Program-made: the position numbers and the translations under genes
Assembly (NCBI GenBank): GCA_027382625.1
Contig: JAJKFJ010021335.1
Location: 57,506-121,505, forward strand
DNA length: 64,000 nt
Reading direction: 5' to 3'
From: Tetmemena sp. SeJ-2015
Lineage: Eukaryota > Ciliophora > Spirotrichea > Sporadotrichida > Oxytrichidae
Notes under the pieces: model-generated
Databases searched by the model: none
What the model saw: the letters and a program-made list of their open reading frames with translations, nothing else
What the model was told of the DNA's origin: nothing
Shown here: positions 14,101 through 24,589 of the stretch, one piece after another
Layout of the letters: each line of letters starts with the position of its first letter
How positions within the stretch are numbered: position 1 is the first letter of the stretch

Positions 14101-17100
14101 GCTGAGGGATTTCACTCTGCTTGTTAAGAGGCTTCACATCCTTCTCCTTTTGAATGAGTAGCATTTGCTCCTCTAAAGTCTTAAATTGAGTGACCTTGGA
14201 GATGGTGCATCCATAGCGATTCTTTTGCCATCTTTGAGACTGCTTCTCGAAAATAAGCAAGATCAGCATGGCGTAAAGAGGAGCGTGATTGGACATGGAA
14301 TTTACATCGTCTGGGGAGAGGTAGACTCCAGACCAGAAAAGCCAAAAGATGGACTTGTTGGTCATTGTTACCTACAAAGATTAAAGCTAATAGCAATTAA
14401 AGTGGTTTTATAAGTGGGAGTCATCTTAGGGATGAGACTAGTAAGAATGGGAGTAGGGTACATGATTATCATAGAGATGATAAGCAGCCAGTATTGCTTG
14501 CTCCACTGTTCAGTTCTCACTGCAAGAAGAGTCTTGCTAGCTCTATGCATGTATTCTTTGTTGAGTTGATGTGCAGTGTTGACATCCATCTCTTTAGAGC
14601 TGGTTGATGCGTGGAAAGGCTCATTTTGGTTTCTCTCCTTAATCATTTGGCTGCTGTTGGCTGAGAGATCTTTGGCAGCCTTGATGCAAAGCACAACATT
14701 GCACAAGAGATAGAAGGACATGAAGAGAGAGATCTGCCAGTTGGTGCAGAGCACAACAGTGATCAGAGCAGTAAGAAGATGAGAGTTCATAGCTACGGTG
14801 TCCATAATCCTCCATTGCTTCATACGTTGATAGACCATGTATGGAATAGAGAAACGGATTCTCTCATATTCAAATATCACTCTCTCCTTTTCGTTCTCCT
14901 TGAAGAACTAGTCCTCTTCCTAGTTAGCAAAAGTCTTAGGCTGAATGAGAGAGCCTTCACTAACTTGAGATTTAGATCTGTTGAGGAAATCTTCTCCCTC
15001 AGTAACTGGCTGTCCAACAGGCACATTTTAACCGGCAAGAAGGGGAACAGAGGCTGGGTTTTTATTGGTAGCATCTGCTAGAGCTTAGTCATGGAATAAG
15101 ATGCTCTTGAAGATGAGATTTCTGTGTGCAGCTAGAGTCTCTAATTTCTCGATAAAGTAGTCCTCTAGAATACAGGCGGTGATGTAGAACAGAATCTGAC
15201 TCACAAAGATTGCGAACACAAACGTTTAACATAACTTATCTTTGCATGAGAGGTATTTTGAGTTTACTTCTGGTTGAGTTCTAGTAGTTTTCAAAGCCTA
15301 TAATGGTCATGTATTCATTCAAGTCACCGAGGATGTAGTTGAGGATCTCATCGAATCCATATTGAGCCAGGAAAGCCTTGTCATTAATCAAGTGGAAGGC
15401 AATCTAAGCAATCAACACGAAACCTGAATAGTATTGTATAATTAATGATTAAGCAAAAGATTGATTTTTATGAGAGATATTATGCTCTTATAGATAATAA
15501 ATTCATCCCATTGATAATTTTACTCATTAAAAAAGAAATTTATTCTCAGCAATACTTGAGTACTCTGCTTTAATTTGCACATCTCTTTATTGATTGAATC
15601 AGCAAATTAATGGTAGCATTTTAATAGTAAATTATTGGTAATAGCATGTTCTCATCTTCTTCTGAAGCGCTGACACAGCAGTCTGAAGAGTGAGACTGAA
15701 AATAAGGAATCCCCAGAACATGAGGTTGGGTGGTTAGAGCACGAGGATGAATCCTTGGATAATGAGAATGCCGATGATCATCATCTCTGAGAAGATCATT
15801 CTAAGTCGGATGATGATACGAGCAAAGTTAGGGAACTTCTTACGAAGCACAAAGTCACATTTATCTTCGTAGTACTCTGCCATGCAAGGGTACACCTTAG
15901 TCACAGTAGGATTCTCGAGAGACTTAGCTCTATGGGGATGACCGTTTGAGCTGAACATCTTGTTGATTGTGTAGAGCATGGACATCAGCATGAAGATAAC
16001 CCACTGGCCAACAGGAATATCGTATTCAAGGTAGGCGTTGATCGAGCTCAAGCCTTCGCTGGACTCACTAACCTTCTAGAAAGTCAGCATCATAAATATC
16101 CTGGTGATTGCGCTATTTGGGTCGAAGTAAGGCTGAATTAGAGACCACAAGTAAAGCAAATAGTAAAGAAAGGGTGGTATAATTAAGGTTTGAAGAGTAT
16201 ACTGAAGCCAGATGAAGAAGGCAGCCCAGAGGAGGAGAGAGATGCCGCTCTTTCTGTAGGTGGCGAGAGATGAAACATAGGCCACAAAGAAGTACATGAG
16301 ACCGATATAGTAGATGTTGAGTTCCTTCATTCCGAAGATGAAGATGACTGAAAGCACTACGATGTGCATGCGCTTAAGAATGTAGAAGCAGAACTACCAT
16401 AGGAACACAGATTGCTTATCAGTCAGCTTCTCGAAGATGCCGAGTTTGAATTCGTCTCTCTGAAGAGTGAGCTCACTCTTGGAACCCATTAAAAGAATAA
16501 GGAAGATGATGTTGATCACCATTCCACCCACTTCAAAAGCTGGGTACTTGAAGGGTCTACCGAAGTCTTAAAAGATGTCTTTGTTGAGGATGACTTGCTC
16601 TCCATCCACATAAGTGAGGAATATGCCAGGAATATTGATGAAGTAGGTGAAGAAGAAGCCCACGAAGAACACTGGAAGGTAAATTCATTTTAAAAATGGG
16701 AGCACATAAACTAGAATGGTGATAGTGGTTTAAACGTAGGTGGTGCAATTCACAAACTTTGAAAGTGGCATCATGAAACTGAAGAGCACCCACGTGAGTA
16801 TAATGAATGCTGGGTAGCCGTGATAGCCATAGGAGAAGATGATAGAGACAACTCTAATAACCCAGACACATACATAGGGGAGGTAGGTCCTGACGAACTT
16901 CTCATAATCAAACTTTGTGATAAAACAGTAGGATTTATTTTGAGTATGATCTTAGAGTGGAGAGAGGAGAAGCTGAACTTGTTCTTCTTCTTAAGAGCAG
17001 CTACTGACTCTTCTTCTTCGTCCTTAATGGTGTTACCTCTGAGTTTCTTAGCATCTTGAGATGCCTTTCTAAGTAGGGTCTCTTAGAGGATGGGAGGAGC

Positions 17101-18558
17101 GAAGTCTTTCTCATGCTCCTTGAAATCCATGTAAACTTAGAAGAGTAAGTTTAAGCATTATTGAAATTAGAATGAGTGCTTAGTTGTAGAAGGTAGAAGA
17201 GAGAAGAGAACCGAATCCGATAATGAAGCAGATCATAAAGATGTGAATCACTAACAAGTAAAGTATTTTATTTATCACAGCCTGCATGATATATGAGAAG
17301 CAACTGCTTTTTAAAAAAGCAGTTATTCATTCTATTTTAAGCAAATAGATTCTTACATAGAGAGGGTTTCCTTGGTTAAGTATGAGACCAGCATAGAACA
17401 TGAAATCGTACAAGGCTTAGTTCTCTTGGATCCAAAAAATTCACATATGATATCTAAGTGAAAGCAAGCATGCATAGTTAGAATATCAATAGCACATTCA
17501 ACTCAATATAAAGCATTTTATTTCTCTCCATATATCATATTATTGTTTGCGATTGCATATCTTGACTCCGACCTTAGTAGCTGACTCCTTGATGGAAGAG
17601 TTAAGGGCCCATAGAATCATAATGAAAAACATTAACCCTATAGTTATTATATTAAATATGTTCGCACCACCAAAGATACACCCTCTACTTCCTCCCTTAA
17701 TCACCTTGCATGTCAACTACTCTCAAGCTTCAAAGCTCACTAGGGTCTTTCTCGTGGCGGAGATCAGACTCTAGTGAGTTTTTAAAGTCTGAGAGTCGAG
17801 AGACGCTTGTATTAATTGGGAGGGGTAAATGAGCACAGCAAAAGTTATCAGTAAGTAAAAGCGCTATTTGAATATGCTGAACAGAAGCCTTGGCTTTGAA
17901 GCAGCCCAAATAATATTCAAACTTACCTAAGACTGTCATCTAGATCAGAGTCTACTGGAAGAAGGTATCAGAAATTAGCACTATGAAGAAGAGGTTGTAG
18001 AGCAGGCCGTGCATGCTTAGCCACTCTGAGTGATGGATATACCTAAAAGGTGCTTCAAGGCGCTGATGCTCTTTCTAACCTGATAAGTAGCTGATAAGCA
18101 AGCCAACTAAGAAGATGCTGAGAGTCTCAAATTCAAGTGAGGGCCAGTAATCGAAGACAAGCTTTGCGTCTATTAGTCTTGACCTGATAGCCCAGGAAGA
18201 GGAGGAATTCCTTTTGCTGGTCATAGGTCTCCGTCAAGGTAGGTTCTAGTTGACCCATATAGATGTACTTGAAGATGGCGAAACAAACGCTGAATGAAAG
18301 AGTTCCAATGCATATCTTCAGCTGAGTCGAAACGTGCTTACCCATCTCATACTTGGAATAGTACAGCACGCCTAGAATCAGCAGCTGAAACAGGAACGAG
18401 GAAGCGTCGTCTTGGTAAATTGAGAGGGCCAAGCAAAGAATGATGAGGAATGTCTTTTAATTGAATAATCACAAATAAAAATACTCAAGTCTCGTATAAG
18501 TTGGCGATGAAGAGCTTAAATTTGTTCCACTTGGTCGGCGGAATGTTTGAAATAAAGA
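8125..18558 (-). CDS. Piezo mechanosensitive cation channel (main body)
   Basis: Piezo proteins form trimeric stretch-activated cation channels of 2,000 or more residues with dozens of membrane helices. From 18.5 kb down to the TGA at 8127-8125 the minus strand carries a chain of exons dominated by hydrophobic helices separated by charged linkers. Family marks near the C-terminus include QIRYGYPDYKE with LELKIILDW (about 9490-9660), TEIPNPDPVRNLIRCIYM (about 8390-8450) and LMEIMRSPEIIRAICG (about 8255-8305). LPELIILTCILGNSYYE (about 10905-10960) matches the helix before the beam. Many Gln are TAA/TAG. Exons are separated by short GT-AG introns and at least two IESs. The body has no start codon in the right frame at 18558; the start is supplied by an inverted segment at 19241-19416. 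Confidence 0.9.
12885..13085 (-). repeat. Tandem partial duplication of a Piezo exon start
   Basis: Two imperfect copies of a block of about 100 bp holding a 3' splice site and the first part of an exon. The downstream copy (12885-12985) encodes LNEMKKNLFAYYFSKKARYF and continues into the gene. The upstream copy (12995-13085) reads LNEMNDKILFAGLLSKK, has extra bases, and ends in another acceptor-like TTTTAG. The degenerate copy probably lies within the intron and is skipped. Confidence 0.65.
15432..15644. other. IES in Piezo, 5-nt pointer (AATAG on plus strand)
   Basis: These 213 bp of AT-rich, stop-containing DNA lie between AATAG at 15427-15431 and AATAG at 15640-15644. The insert lacks a GT donor at its start. 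Removing it with one pointer copy gives an unbroken frame (KMRTCYSGFVLIAQIAFH), continuing a membrane helix. Confidence 0.65.
18456..18492. other. IES in Piezo, 4-nt pointer (GTCT on plus strand)
   Basis: These 37 bp between GTCT at 18452-18455 and 18489-18492 bring an in-frame TGA into the gene. Removal with one pointer copy gives a continuous frame through a helix (ANLYETFLIILCLALS). No GT-AG intron restores the frame here. Confidence 0.7.
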
Positions 18559-19240
18559 AAGACCGCGCATGTCATAGCACGATCCTTGCGCCTCTAAGTT
18601 CTTGTCGGCCCTTACTTCAGTTAATTAGTGATGACAATATATTTTGGGACAGAGAATCTCCTGTGGCATTAGACTTCTGACTCCCCAGCCAGCTTCATTC
18701 TGAATAGAATCTGAAACTACCGATCTCACCAGGGTGCAAAAAAAAAATTCGATCCAGACATTGTCTTTTAATTGGCAAAAGATTAGTCTATAAAAATTAA
18801 ATAGCATAGGTATTCGTGTTAGCTATTGGTCAAACCTCGAATGTACACCTTAACATGCTGTATCTACGAGTGCTCTTTGTAACATACTCTTACACAGAAC
18901 CCGCAAGATTTCCTACATGATTTCCGTCGTAATCATAGTTCTTAGTTAAGGTCACACTGCTTTTTGAATTGGAGGTCAGTTATTTAGGGACAACGGGCCC
19001 AGGATTTGGACTTAATACAACTCTTTGATGATTTTGAGGTTCGTAACAATCAATGCAAGTTATTCAAACTACACCCTTTAACAAAAGATTGCTACACTAG
19101 ATCGCCTCCAGGAAAATAATCAATTTGACTTAGGAATTGAATATTGTTTTGTAATATCTTTAACCTAGCTAAGCCGACTTTGATGCCACTTCACGGTCCT
19201 ATACTTTAACTTTTTAATTTAATGAATATGATTAGGCGGA
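18559..19240. other. Spacer between inverted Piezo segments
   Basis: No gene recognised on either strand. By position it would be excised when the inverted first segment is joined to the gene body. It is somewhat less AT-rich than typical spacers here. Confidence 0.4.
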
Positions 19241-19416
19241 ATGTAAATCTCCCTCACCTTCAATTCTTGCGCCAACTTAGTTTCCAAGATCAACGCTGCC
19301 TAGGCCTTGAACTTATTGAATTTTATCTTAGGAGTTTTTATACCTCTTATTCTTGGATTGATCTTCGCTCTAGTCCCGGGGGGTCTAGAGAAGACTAGCC
19401 CTTATGTTATCTTTAT
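19241..19416 (+). CDS. Inverted first coding segment (MDS) of Piezo
   Basis: ATG at 19241 opens an uninterrupted frame (MQISLTFNSCANLV, then a long helix LNLLNFILGVFIPLILGL, then KTSPYVIFIS) that looks like a Piezo N-terminus. It lies on the plus strand, opposite to the rest of the gene. It shares the 7-mer TCTTTAT (19410-19416) with the minus-strand start of the gene body (complement of 18552-18558). Joining through this 7-mer keeps the frame and gives PYVIFISNIPPTKWNKF. The open frame beyond 19416 on the plus strand loses resemblance. This fits a scrambled gene whose first MDS is inverted. The pointer is short, so the call rests on pointer, frame and helix content together. Confidence 0.7.
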
Positions 19417-19490
19417 CAGCTAACATAAAAGATATTTAATTTATAGTGATTAACTGAAGATCTCACTCATTAAATATATTAGGATTTTAA

Positions 19491-19860
19491 TTAATAAAAT
19501 GGAGAGATGCAACTTCGTGTCAGTTGAAATCGCAGAGTCACCCCATGATCTGCAGCTTGTTCGATAGCTTATCAAAAATTAATATGATTTTCTTTTTTAA
19601 TCATCTTCGTAGCACCTCTCAGCAGGAAGAAATGACTTCTTCATCCTCTTCATCGTTATATTAAAATTTTTGTACCGCTTAAAACTCTTTACTGAGCACT
19701 CCCACAAAAGTTACAAGGATAAAAAGTTCTTAGAATTTGATGCAAAATCGAATGGTGTAATAATTATTTTAATTGGACACGCATCAATGCTGCTGATTTA
19801 TTCCATTTTAATTTAATGTCTAATTTAATTCTCTTTTTTGTTAAATTCTCTGCAATAATA
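19491..19860 (+). repeat. Interspersed repeat R1, uninterrupted copy
   Basis: About 370 bp closely similar to 41515-41751 plus 42357-42492. It starts AATAAAATGGAGAG.TGCAACTTC, contains GCTTGTTCGATAG and TCTTCGTAGCACCTCTCAG, and ends TTAATTCTCTTTTTTGTTAAATTC. The copy at 41.5 kb is split by a MITE; this one gives the empty site. No coding capacity was seen. It may be a non-autonomous transposon or a germline-limited repeat. Confidence 0.8.
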
Positions 19861-20264
19861 TCCCCAATTTAATCATCACTCCACTCAAACTCACTCCTTA
19901 TTTACTTTAAAAATTTAATTAATATATGTTGTGAATATAAAATATTCGCGCGATAATAATTTCTAACACATATATATGCTGATATAGTAATAGGGAATAG
20001 ATTCAATCTCCAATATCTGTGTTTAAACAGTACTTATGTGTGGATTGAAAATAATAGGTCCTGTATTATAAAAGTTGTAGTATTAGATTACTCACATCTC
20101 ATTTGGAGAATTAGAACTTATAAATGAGTCATAAACATGAAATAAATCTACACACATATATTTTCTTTAATCGCCTTGAACTATATCTTAAATTAAATTT
20201 TTTTCAGCTTATAGATTTAATTATCTTTGAGGTAGTTTGTCTTGACTTTTCTCAAACAGAGCAA
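19861..20264. other. AT-rich intergenic DNA
   Basis: Nothing recognised. Upstream exons of the following gene could lie here but cannot be shown. Confidence 0.4.
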
Positions 20265-21611
20265 GAGATTATTTAGTCACAAATAGTTAAGACAATGTAG
20301 ATAATTGTGATTCTTAATTCTAAAACTGCGAGGGTGAAGAAAGCCCAAACAGCCGTTGGAGGGGCAGTAAGTATAGTAATGATGAACTAGATGAGATTCT
20401 AGAAGAAGCAGAGCTTAAAAATCATTACAGATAAGATTCCTAATATTATAATTTAACTTCACAATAGTTAGTTTATTCCTTGAAAAGCTAGAAAAACTTT
20501 TGTTTGGAGACGAGAGATAAACCAGTTCATTAGTTGTTTCAAATAATATAGCTTCCCGCTCAAGAGGAACTCTATAAAAGCTTTGACATGCTGGTTTATG
20601 AAGCTCCCTAAACTATCTAATTCTCAGATATTATATCTGCTCAAATCAAGGACAATGGCCATCCAGATCTCCATATTACAGCCGAAATACTTGCACAACT
20701 TCTCATAAAAATGCTCATTAAATTAATTCTGAAGGTGAAGTATGAAATGATAGAACGAGAACACTTTAATAATTGTGTGTATCTCTTTATATGAGAGTTG
20801 AGGAATGAGAAGCTAGAAAAGGAAGTGTTGTTTTTGGATATCGGGAGTCACCTGGGATCATACAGTCTTATAATGGCTCAGCAGGGGTTTAAGTCAATAG
20901 CATTTGATCCTATGATAGAGAATACCTACGCACTTCGCTCATCAGTGTGCATAAATGCAGACAACTCAACACTTTAGATGAATGATGATTAAGAAGAAGA
21001 AGCTGAAGATCCCTACAAAATTACACAACAAAGACTTTCAACACAGAATGAGGACCACCTTCCCTAATTTAAAGCCATAAGCTTTGGAGAAGCATCCATC
21101 AAGAAACAACAACTCAAATAATCTAAAGGTCCTTCAAAATTAGAAAAACCAAAGTATAAAACGAAGAGAAACTTAAGGATGGAGAGGTATGAGCAGTATT
21201 ACGAACTTAAGCAGAGATATGAAAGAATGAGCAAGAAGATGCAAAGTGTGTACAATCATGAATAGCCAGAGGATGTCTAATAATCTGAAGAATAGTAGGA
21301 TATACTTATATTTTTTAGTATTCTATTAATTAGTAAAGGAGTACTTGGAAATACAAAATGAGCTAGAGAGACTGAAATAACGTTATGCTTTTGAGGAAAA
21401 GAAGAGACAGTAAGAAGATGAAAGAGTTGATAGTTTAAACTCATTAGCCAATCAGGAAGAGACTAGAGGGAGTGAGATCTTCGAATTAGCTGATGGCAAA
21501 TAAAAGAATAATCCTTGGTGGAAGAATATAGAGATCTATGAGTTGTCGATTTCATTGTCAATATCTACATTAAACATTAAGATAGATGAAATTTTAAAAT
21601 AAGTTGAGTGA
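20265..21611 (+). CDS. FkbM-like methyltransferase domain protein with coiled coil
   Basis: The central motif LFLDIGSHLGSYSLIMAQQG followed by KSIAFDPM and ALRSSVCIN matches the SAM-binding start of FkbM-type methyltransferases (DIG.N.G, then an acidic loop). An N-terminal region with NDELDEILEEAELK and a helical stretch precedes it. A Lys/Glu/Arg-rich coiled coil (MERYEQYYELKQRYERMSKK) follows. After a small frame change near 21310, EYLEIQNELERLKQ leads to TGA at 21609. An in-frame TGA at about 20798, just before the methyltransferase core, and the frame change at 21310 imply an IES, an intron or sequence slips. The start is not resolved. Substrate unknown. Confidence 0.6.
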
Positions 21612-21761
21612 TCTAAACAAATAAACGATTTATGTTTTGATAATTTAGTTTTCTCCCTTCTCAGCAGCACATGGTTACTATTTGAAGAAACAAGTCCGTT
21701 ATAAATGTTTTGCAGAGCCTTTATAAGATTAAATTACACAATAGTATACACAACTCTAGCA

Positions 21762-22562
21762 ATGAAGATACTAGCACTCGGCACTCTCGCTCTTCTGTTC
21801 GGAACCTAGATGGTAAATCTAAGCAAATTTAAACTTTGAAAAATTAAATGTGACATCTTAAGTTCAGTAAAAGTTTAGAAGGAGCGAAAATTAAATCTCC
21901 CGAGAGTGGATTTTTAAAGCCTCAGACTCTTGCTCAGGCGAATTGCGAAATTCAGAACAACCTTCAGTTCGGAGGAGATGACAGCGCTTTGAACAGCGGT
22001 GACCTGAACAGAAATGTGTTCAAAGCTAATTCGGCAGAGGTAGTTGTCGGCCTTGGCACAGACACAGACACTTATATGGATCACAGTTGCTACGAAGCTC
22101 ACTAAACTCAACGAAAAAAATGATTTTCTACTTACTTGAGACACACCTGTGGCTTGTGTCCAGGCCTCAGTATGTTTTTATCATAAAAAAGATTATCACT
22201 TAAAATTGAAAATAGAAAAAATTTAATTTGACCAGAGTAGACTGTTGTCCTTCTTCTTGTTGCAAATGATAAATGAAATAGAAGCTCACTAAAACTAGCA
22301 CTGCGATGAGGTGACAGCCACTGACTAATCTACAGAGAATGGAACAAGAAGAATTTTATAATCATTGGAAAGTAATCTGGTCAGATAGTTTATGCTAACG
22401 AGGGAAAAGTTGTGGAGCAGGGATCTGCTAATCAGTGGGACAAATCCTGCGAAGAGATAGACTCCACTATCTACCAGACTTATCTACTATAAATAATTTA
22501 AGCTTTTTATGCAAGTGGAGACACACCTGTAAATATTTTAGGCCTCAGTATGCCCTCAGTGA
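21762..22562 (+). CDS. Scrambled gene for a small secreted protein
   Basis: A signal peptide (MKILALGTLALLFGTQ) is followed by an intron ending near 21862, in frame with FSKSLEGAKIKSPESG and a Cys-containing mature region (QANCEIQNNLQFGGDD; DTDTYMDHSCYEAH). The rest is in four MDSs. MDS1 ends at 22106, MDS2 is 22281-22530, MDS3 is 22138-22174 and MDS4 starts at 22540, so germline order is 1-3-2-4. After reordering, the tail reads SGDTPVACVQASVCPQ and meets TGA at 22560. One base slip lies in MDS2 (about 22360). I do not recognise the family; it may be a cell-surface or secreted Cys-rich protein. Confidence 0.7.
22094..22293. other. Pointer pair 1 (13 nt) bounding an IES that contains MDS3
   Basis: GAAGCTCACTAAA occurs exactly at 22094-22106 and 22281-22293. 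Joining across it keeps the Cys-containing frame: SCYEAHQNQHCDEVTATD. The eliminated interval itself carries the displaced 37-nt MDS3. Confidence 0.8.
22138..22174 (+). other. 37-nt displaced MDS3 with 13-nt pointers at both ends
   Basis: It starts with GAGACACACCTGT (also at 22518-22530) and ends with AGGCCTCAGTATG (also at 22540-22552). Only 11 unique bases lie between the pointers. At the destination the two pointers are separated by the 9-bp AT-only IES AAATATTTT. Three exact 13-mers in this order are very unlikely by chance. Confidence 0.85.
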
Positions 22563-22731
22563 AAGCCTACCAGAATGGTGCTAAAAGCATCCTCTACTTT
22601 TAACTAATGCTGTAAAATAAAAGAAGTCTAGATTGGTTTTATTTATCACGCACGTAACTTAATCTTGCAAACTAATTCTTCATTCATCAACTTATTTTCT
22701 CCTCTTATCGAAATATAGACAGATTAGTTGA

Positions 22732-23113
22732 TCTATCTTTCTTACACTTATAGGAGCATTATCTGTTCATAGTCCTTGAATTTTGCCCAGGTGGAGAGAT
22801 ATTTTATCACATGAACAAAGTTTTGCGTTTCTCGGAACGAGTAGCAAAGTTCTATTTCGCAGAGATAGTCCTCGCTCTTGAGTACTTGCATGAAAACAAT
22901 ATTTTCTACAGAGATCTGAAGCCAGAAAATATCCTTTTAGATTAGGATGGACATATTAAGCTGGCAGATTTTGGAATAAGCAGACCTAATTTTACAGAAA
23001 GAGAGAGGACTAATAGTTTTTGCGGTAGTCCAGAGTATATGAGTCCCGAGATGCTCAAATAAGGCAGAGTCCATGGAAGAACACTAGATTACTACTCTCT
23101 AGGAGCACTTTGT

Positions 23114-23176
<63 letters not shown>

Positions 23177-24450
23177 CTCTTGTTTGAAATGCTGACAGGG
23201 CTACCACCACATTTCTCAGAGAATAGAGATGAAATGTATCGAAAAATTATCCATAGTAAAGTTGAGTACCCCAAATACCTCTCACCAATGGCAAAATCCT
23301 TGCTCAAAGGTCTCCTTGTGAAAAATCCAGAACAAAGGTTAGGGTCAGCTTATGGAATTTAAGAAATCAAGGATCATCCATTCTGTATGGACATCAATTG
23401 GGATGAAGTTCAAAATAAGAAGCTCATTCCACCCATCAAACCCTCTCAGAAATACTCAAACTTTGATCCAGAGTATACCAATCTCCCAGTCAGATTCACT
23501 TATGAGGAAGATTTTCAAGCTCCTTTGCTTTAAAGAAGAAAGAGTGACCCAGGTGGAATTCTTGACTTGTATAATACATAAGCATCTGGGGCAGGGAACA
23601 GCCTTCTCAGCTGGTTCTAATCAGCTTTCAAATAATCGTTAAATATATTCAATTTCATGTTCCCTAACCAAGGAAATGACAAAGATTTGAAACAGAAGTA
23701 TTATCAGCATGTTGCATCACTCAGAGCTACTTAGAACATGGACATGTCTCAATACATTGATCCTAGTTTAGTTTAGGCACACAGAGGAGCCTCTTAGACT
23801 TTCAGAGGTTACTCTTTTCTTAAAAATAATGAAGCAAGTTCTCAAATTTTGCAAAATGTGATTCTTCAAGACTCCCCTACTATTCAGTAGAAGCAAGGAC
23901 TGGTCCAAACAAGGTTCTAGCCTACAGACAACTTTCATCCAGAAAACATCAAGTCTAATTTAAAATAACTTGATATGATAATTAAACGAGTATAATTGAA
24001 TTTACAGCAGCTATCTTAGTAATTCCCAAGCATTTACAATTTACCAGATGACTACATATTTACGACTGGAGGTCAGCGCAGCAGAACAGTGAGCTTTGCA
24101 AACTAATCTATGCTTACTGAGGGAGTTGAGTAGAAGAATATTTATGCTATGAATCTCCAAGGCTTTAATCAACTTTTTCAAGATATCTAAGTAAAAGCAA
24201 ACGAGTATGAGTTCAACTCTTACAATCATCAGTTCTTGAAGAGATGGAAGATGCTAAATGAAATAAGCTGGGACACTCAGAGCTAGATACTCATCAAGAA
24301 TATAGTCAAAGATAAAAACAGTCCTTACATGAAGCATCTCAGTGATAAAAGCAGCAGCATTGGAAGCAAAGACCTTAATATAGGCTGGGCGGCTTTAGAG
24401 ATCTTTTTTAATTATTTCTAATGCCTAATATAATTAATTTAATATTTTAA
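22732..24450 (+). CDS. AGC-family Ser/Thr kinase: C-lobe and tail segment
   Basis: It begins at pointer TCTATCTTTCTTA (22732-22744); the coding part follows an acceptor at 22755: [19 protein letters not shown], then [28 protein letters not shown], and after the (TA)n [30 protein letters not shown] marks the end of the C-lobe. An AGC tail follows ([31 protein letters not shown]), then a long Gln/Asn-rich extension. The N-lobe with glycine loop and catalytic Lys is absent here; it lies at 29001-29385. No in-frame TGA occurs between the tail and the next gene's ATG at 24590, so the C-terminal boundary is uncertain. Closest in style to S6K/AKT/PKA-type kinases; I cannot assign a subfamily. Confidence 0.85.
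23110..23178. other. (TA)n-rich IES in the AGC kinase, 3-nt pointer ACT
   Basis: A 69-bp insert, mostly a pure TA run, lies between ACT at 23107-23109 and 23176-23178. Removing it with one ACT gives [17 protein letters not shown], the expected kinase helix, in frame. There is no AG acceptor, so it is not a GT-AG intron. Confidence 0.8.
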
Positions 24451-24589
24451 CGTTAAGCAAATGGCATGCACAAATAGAATATAGTTAAAAAAGATATAAA
24501 ACCTGAAAAGTCAACTGCCACTGCTTTGCTTCCTATTTATTTCATTTCTTACTAACTACTATTTTTCATTAAATTCTTCACTATAACTA

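Noticed and set aside
19380..19390. CCCGGGGGG run as an element end like that of the MITE.
   Set aside because: It lies inside the open Piezo N-terminal frame (LVPGGLEK) and has no inverted partner nearby.
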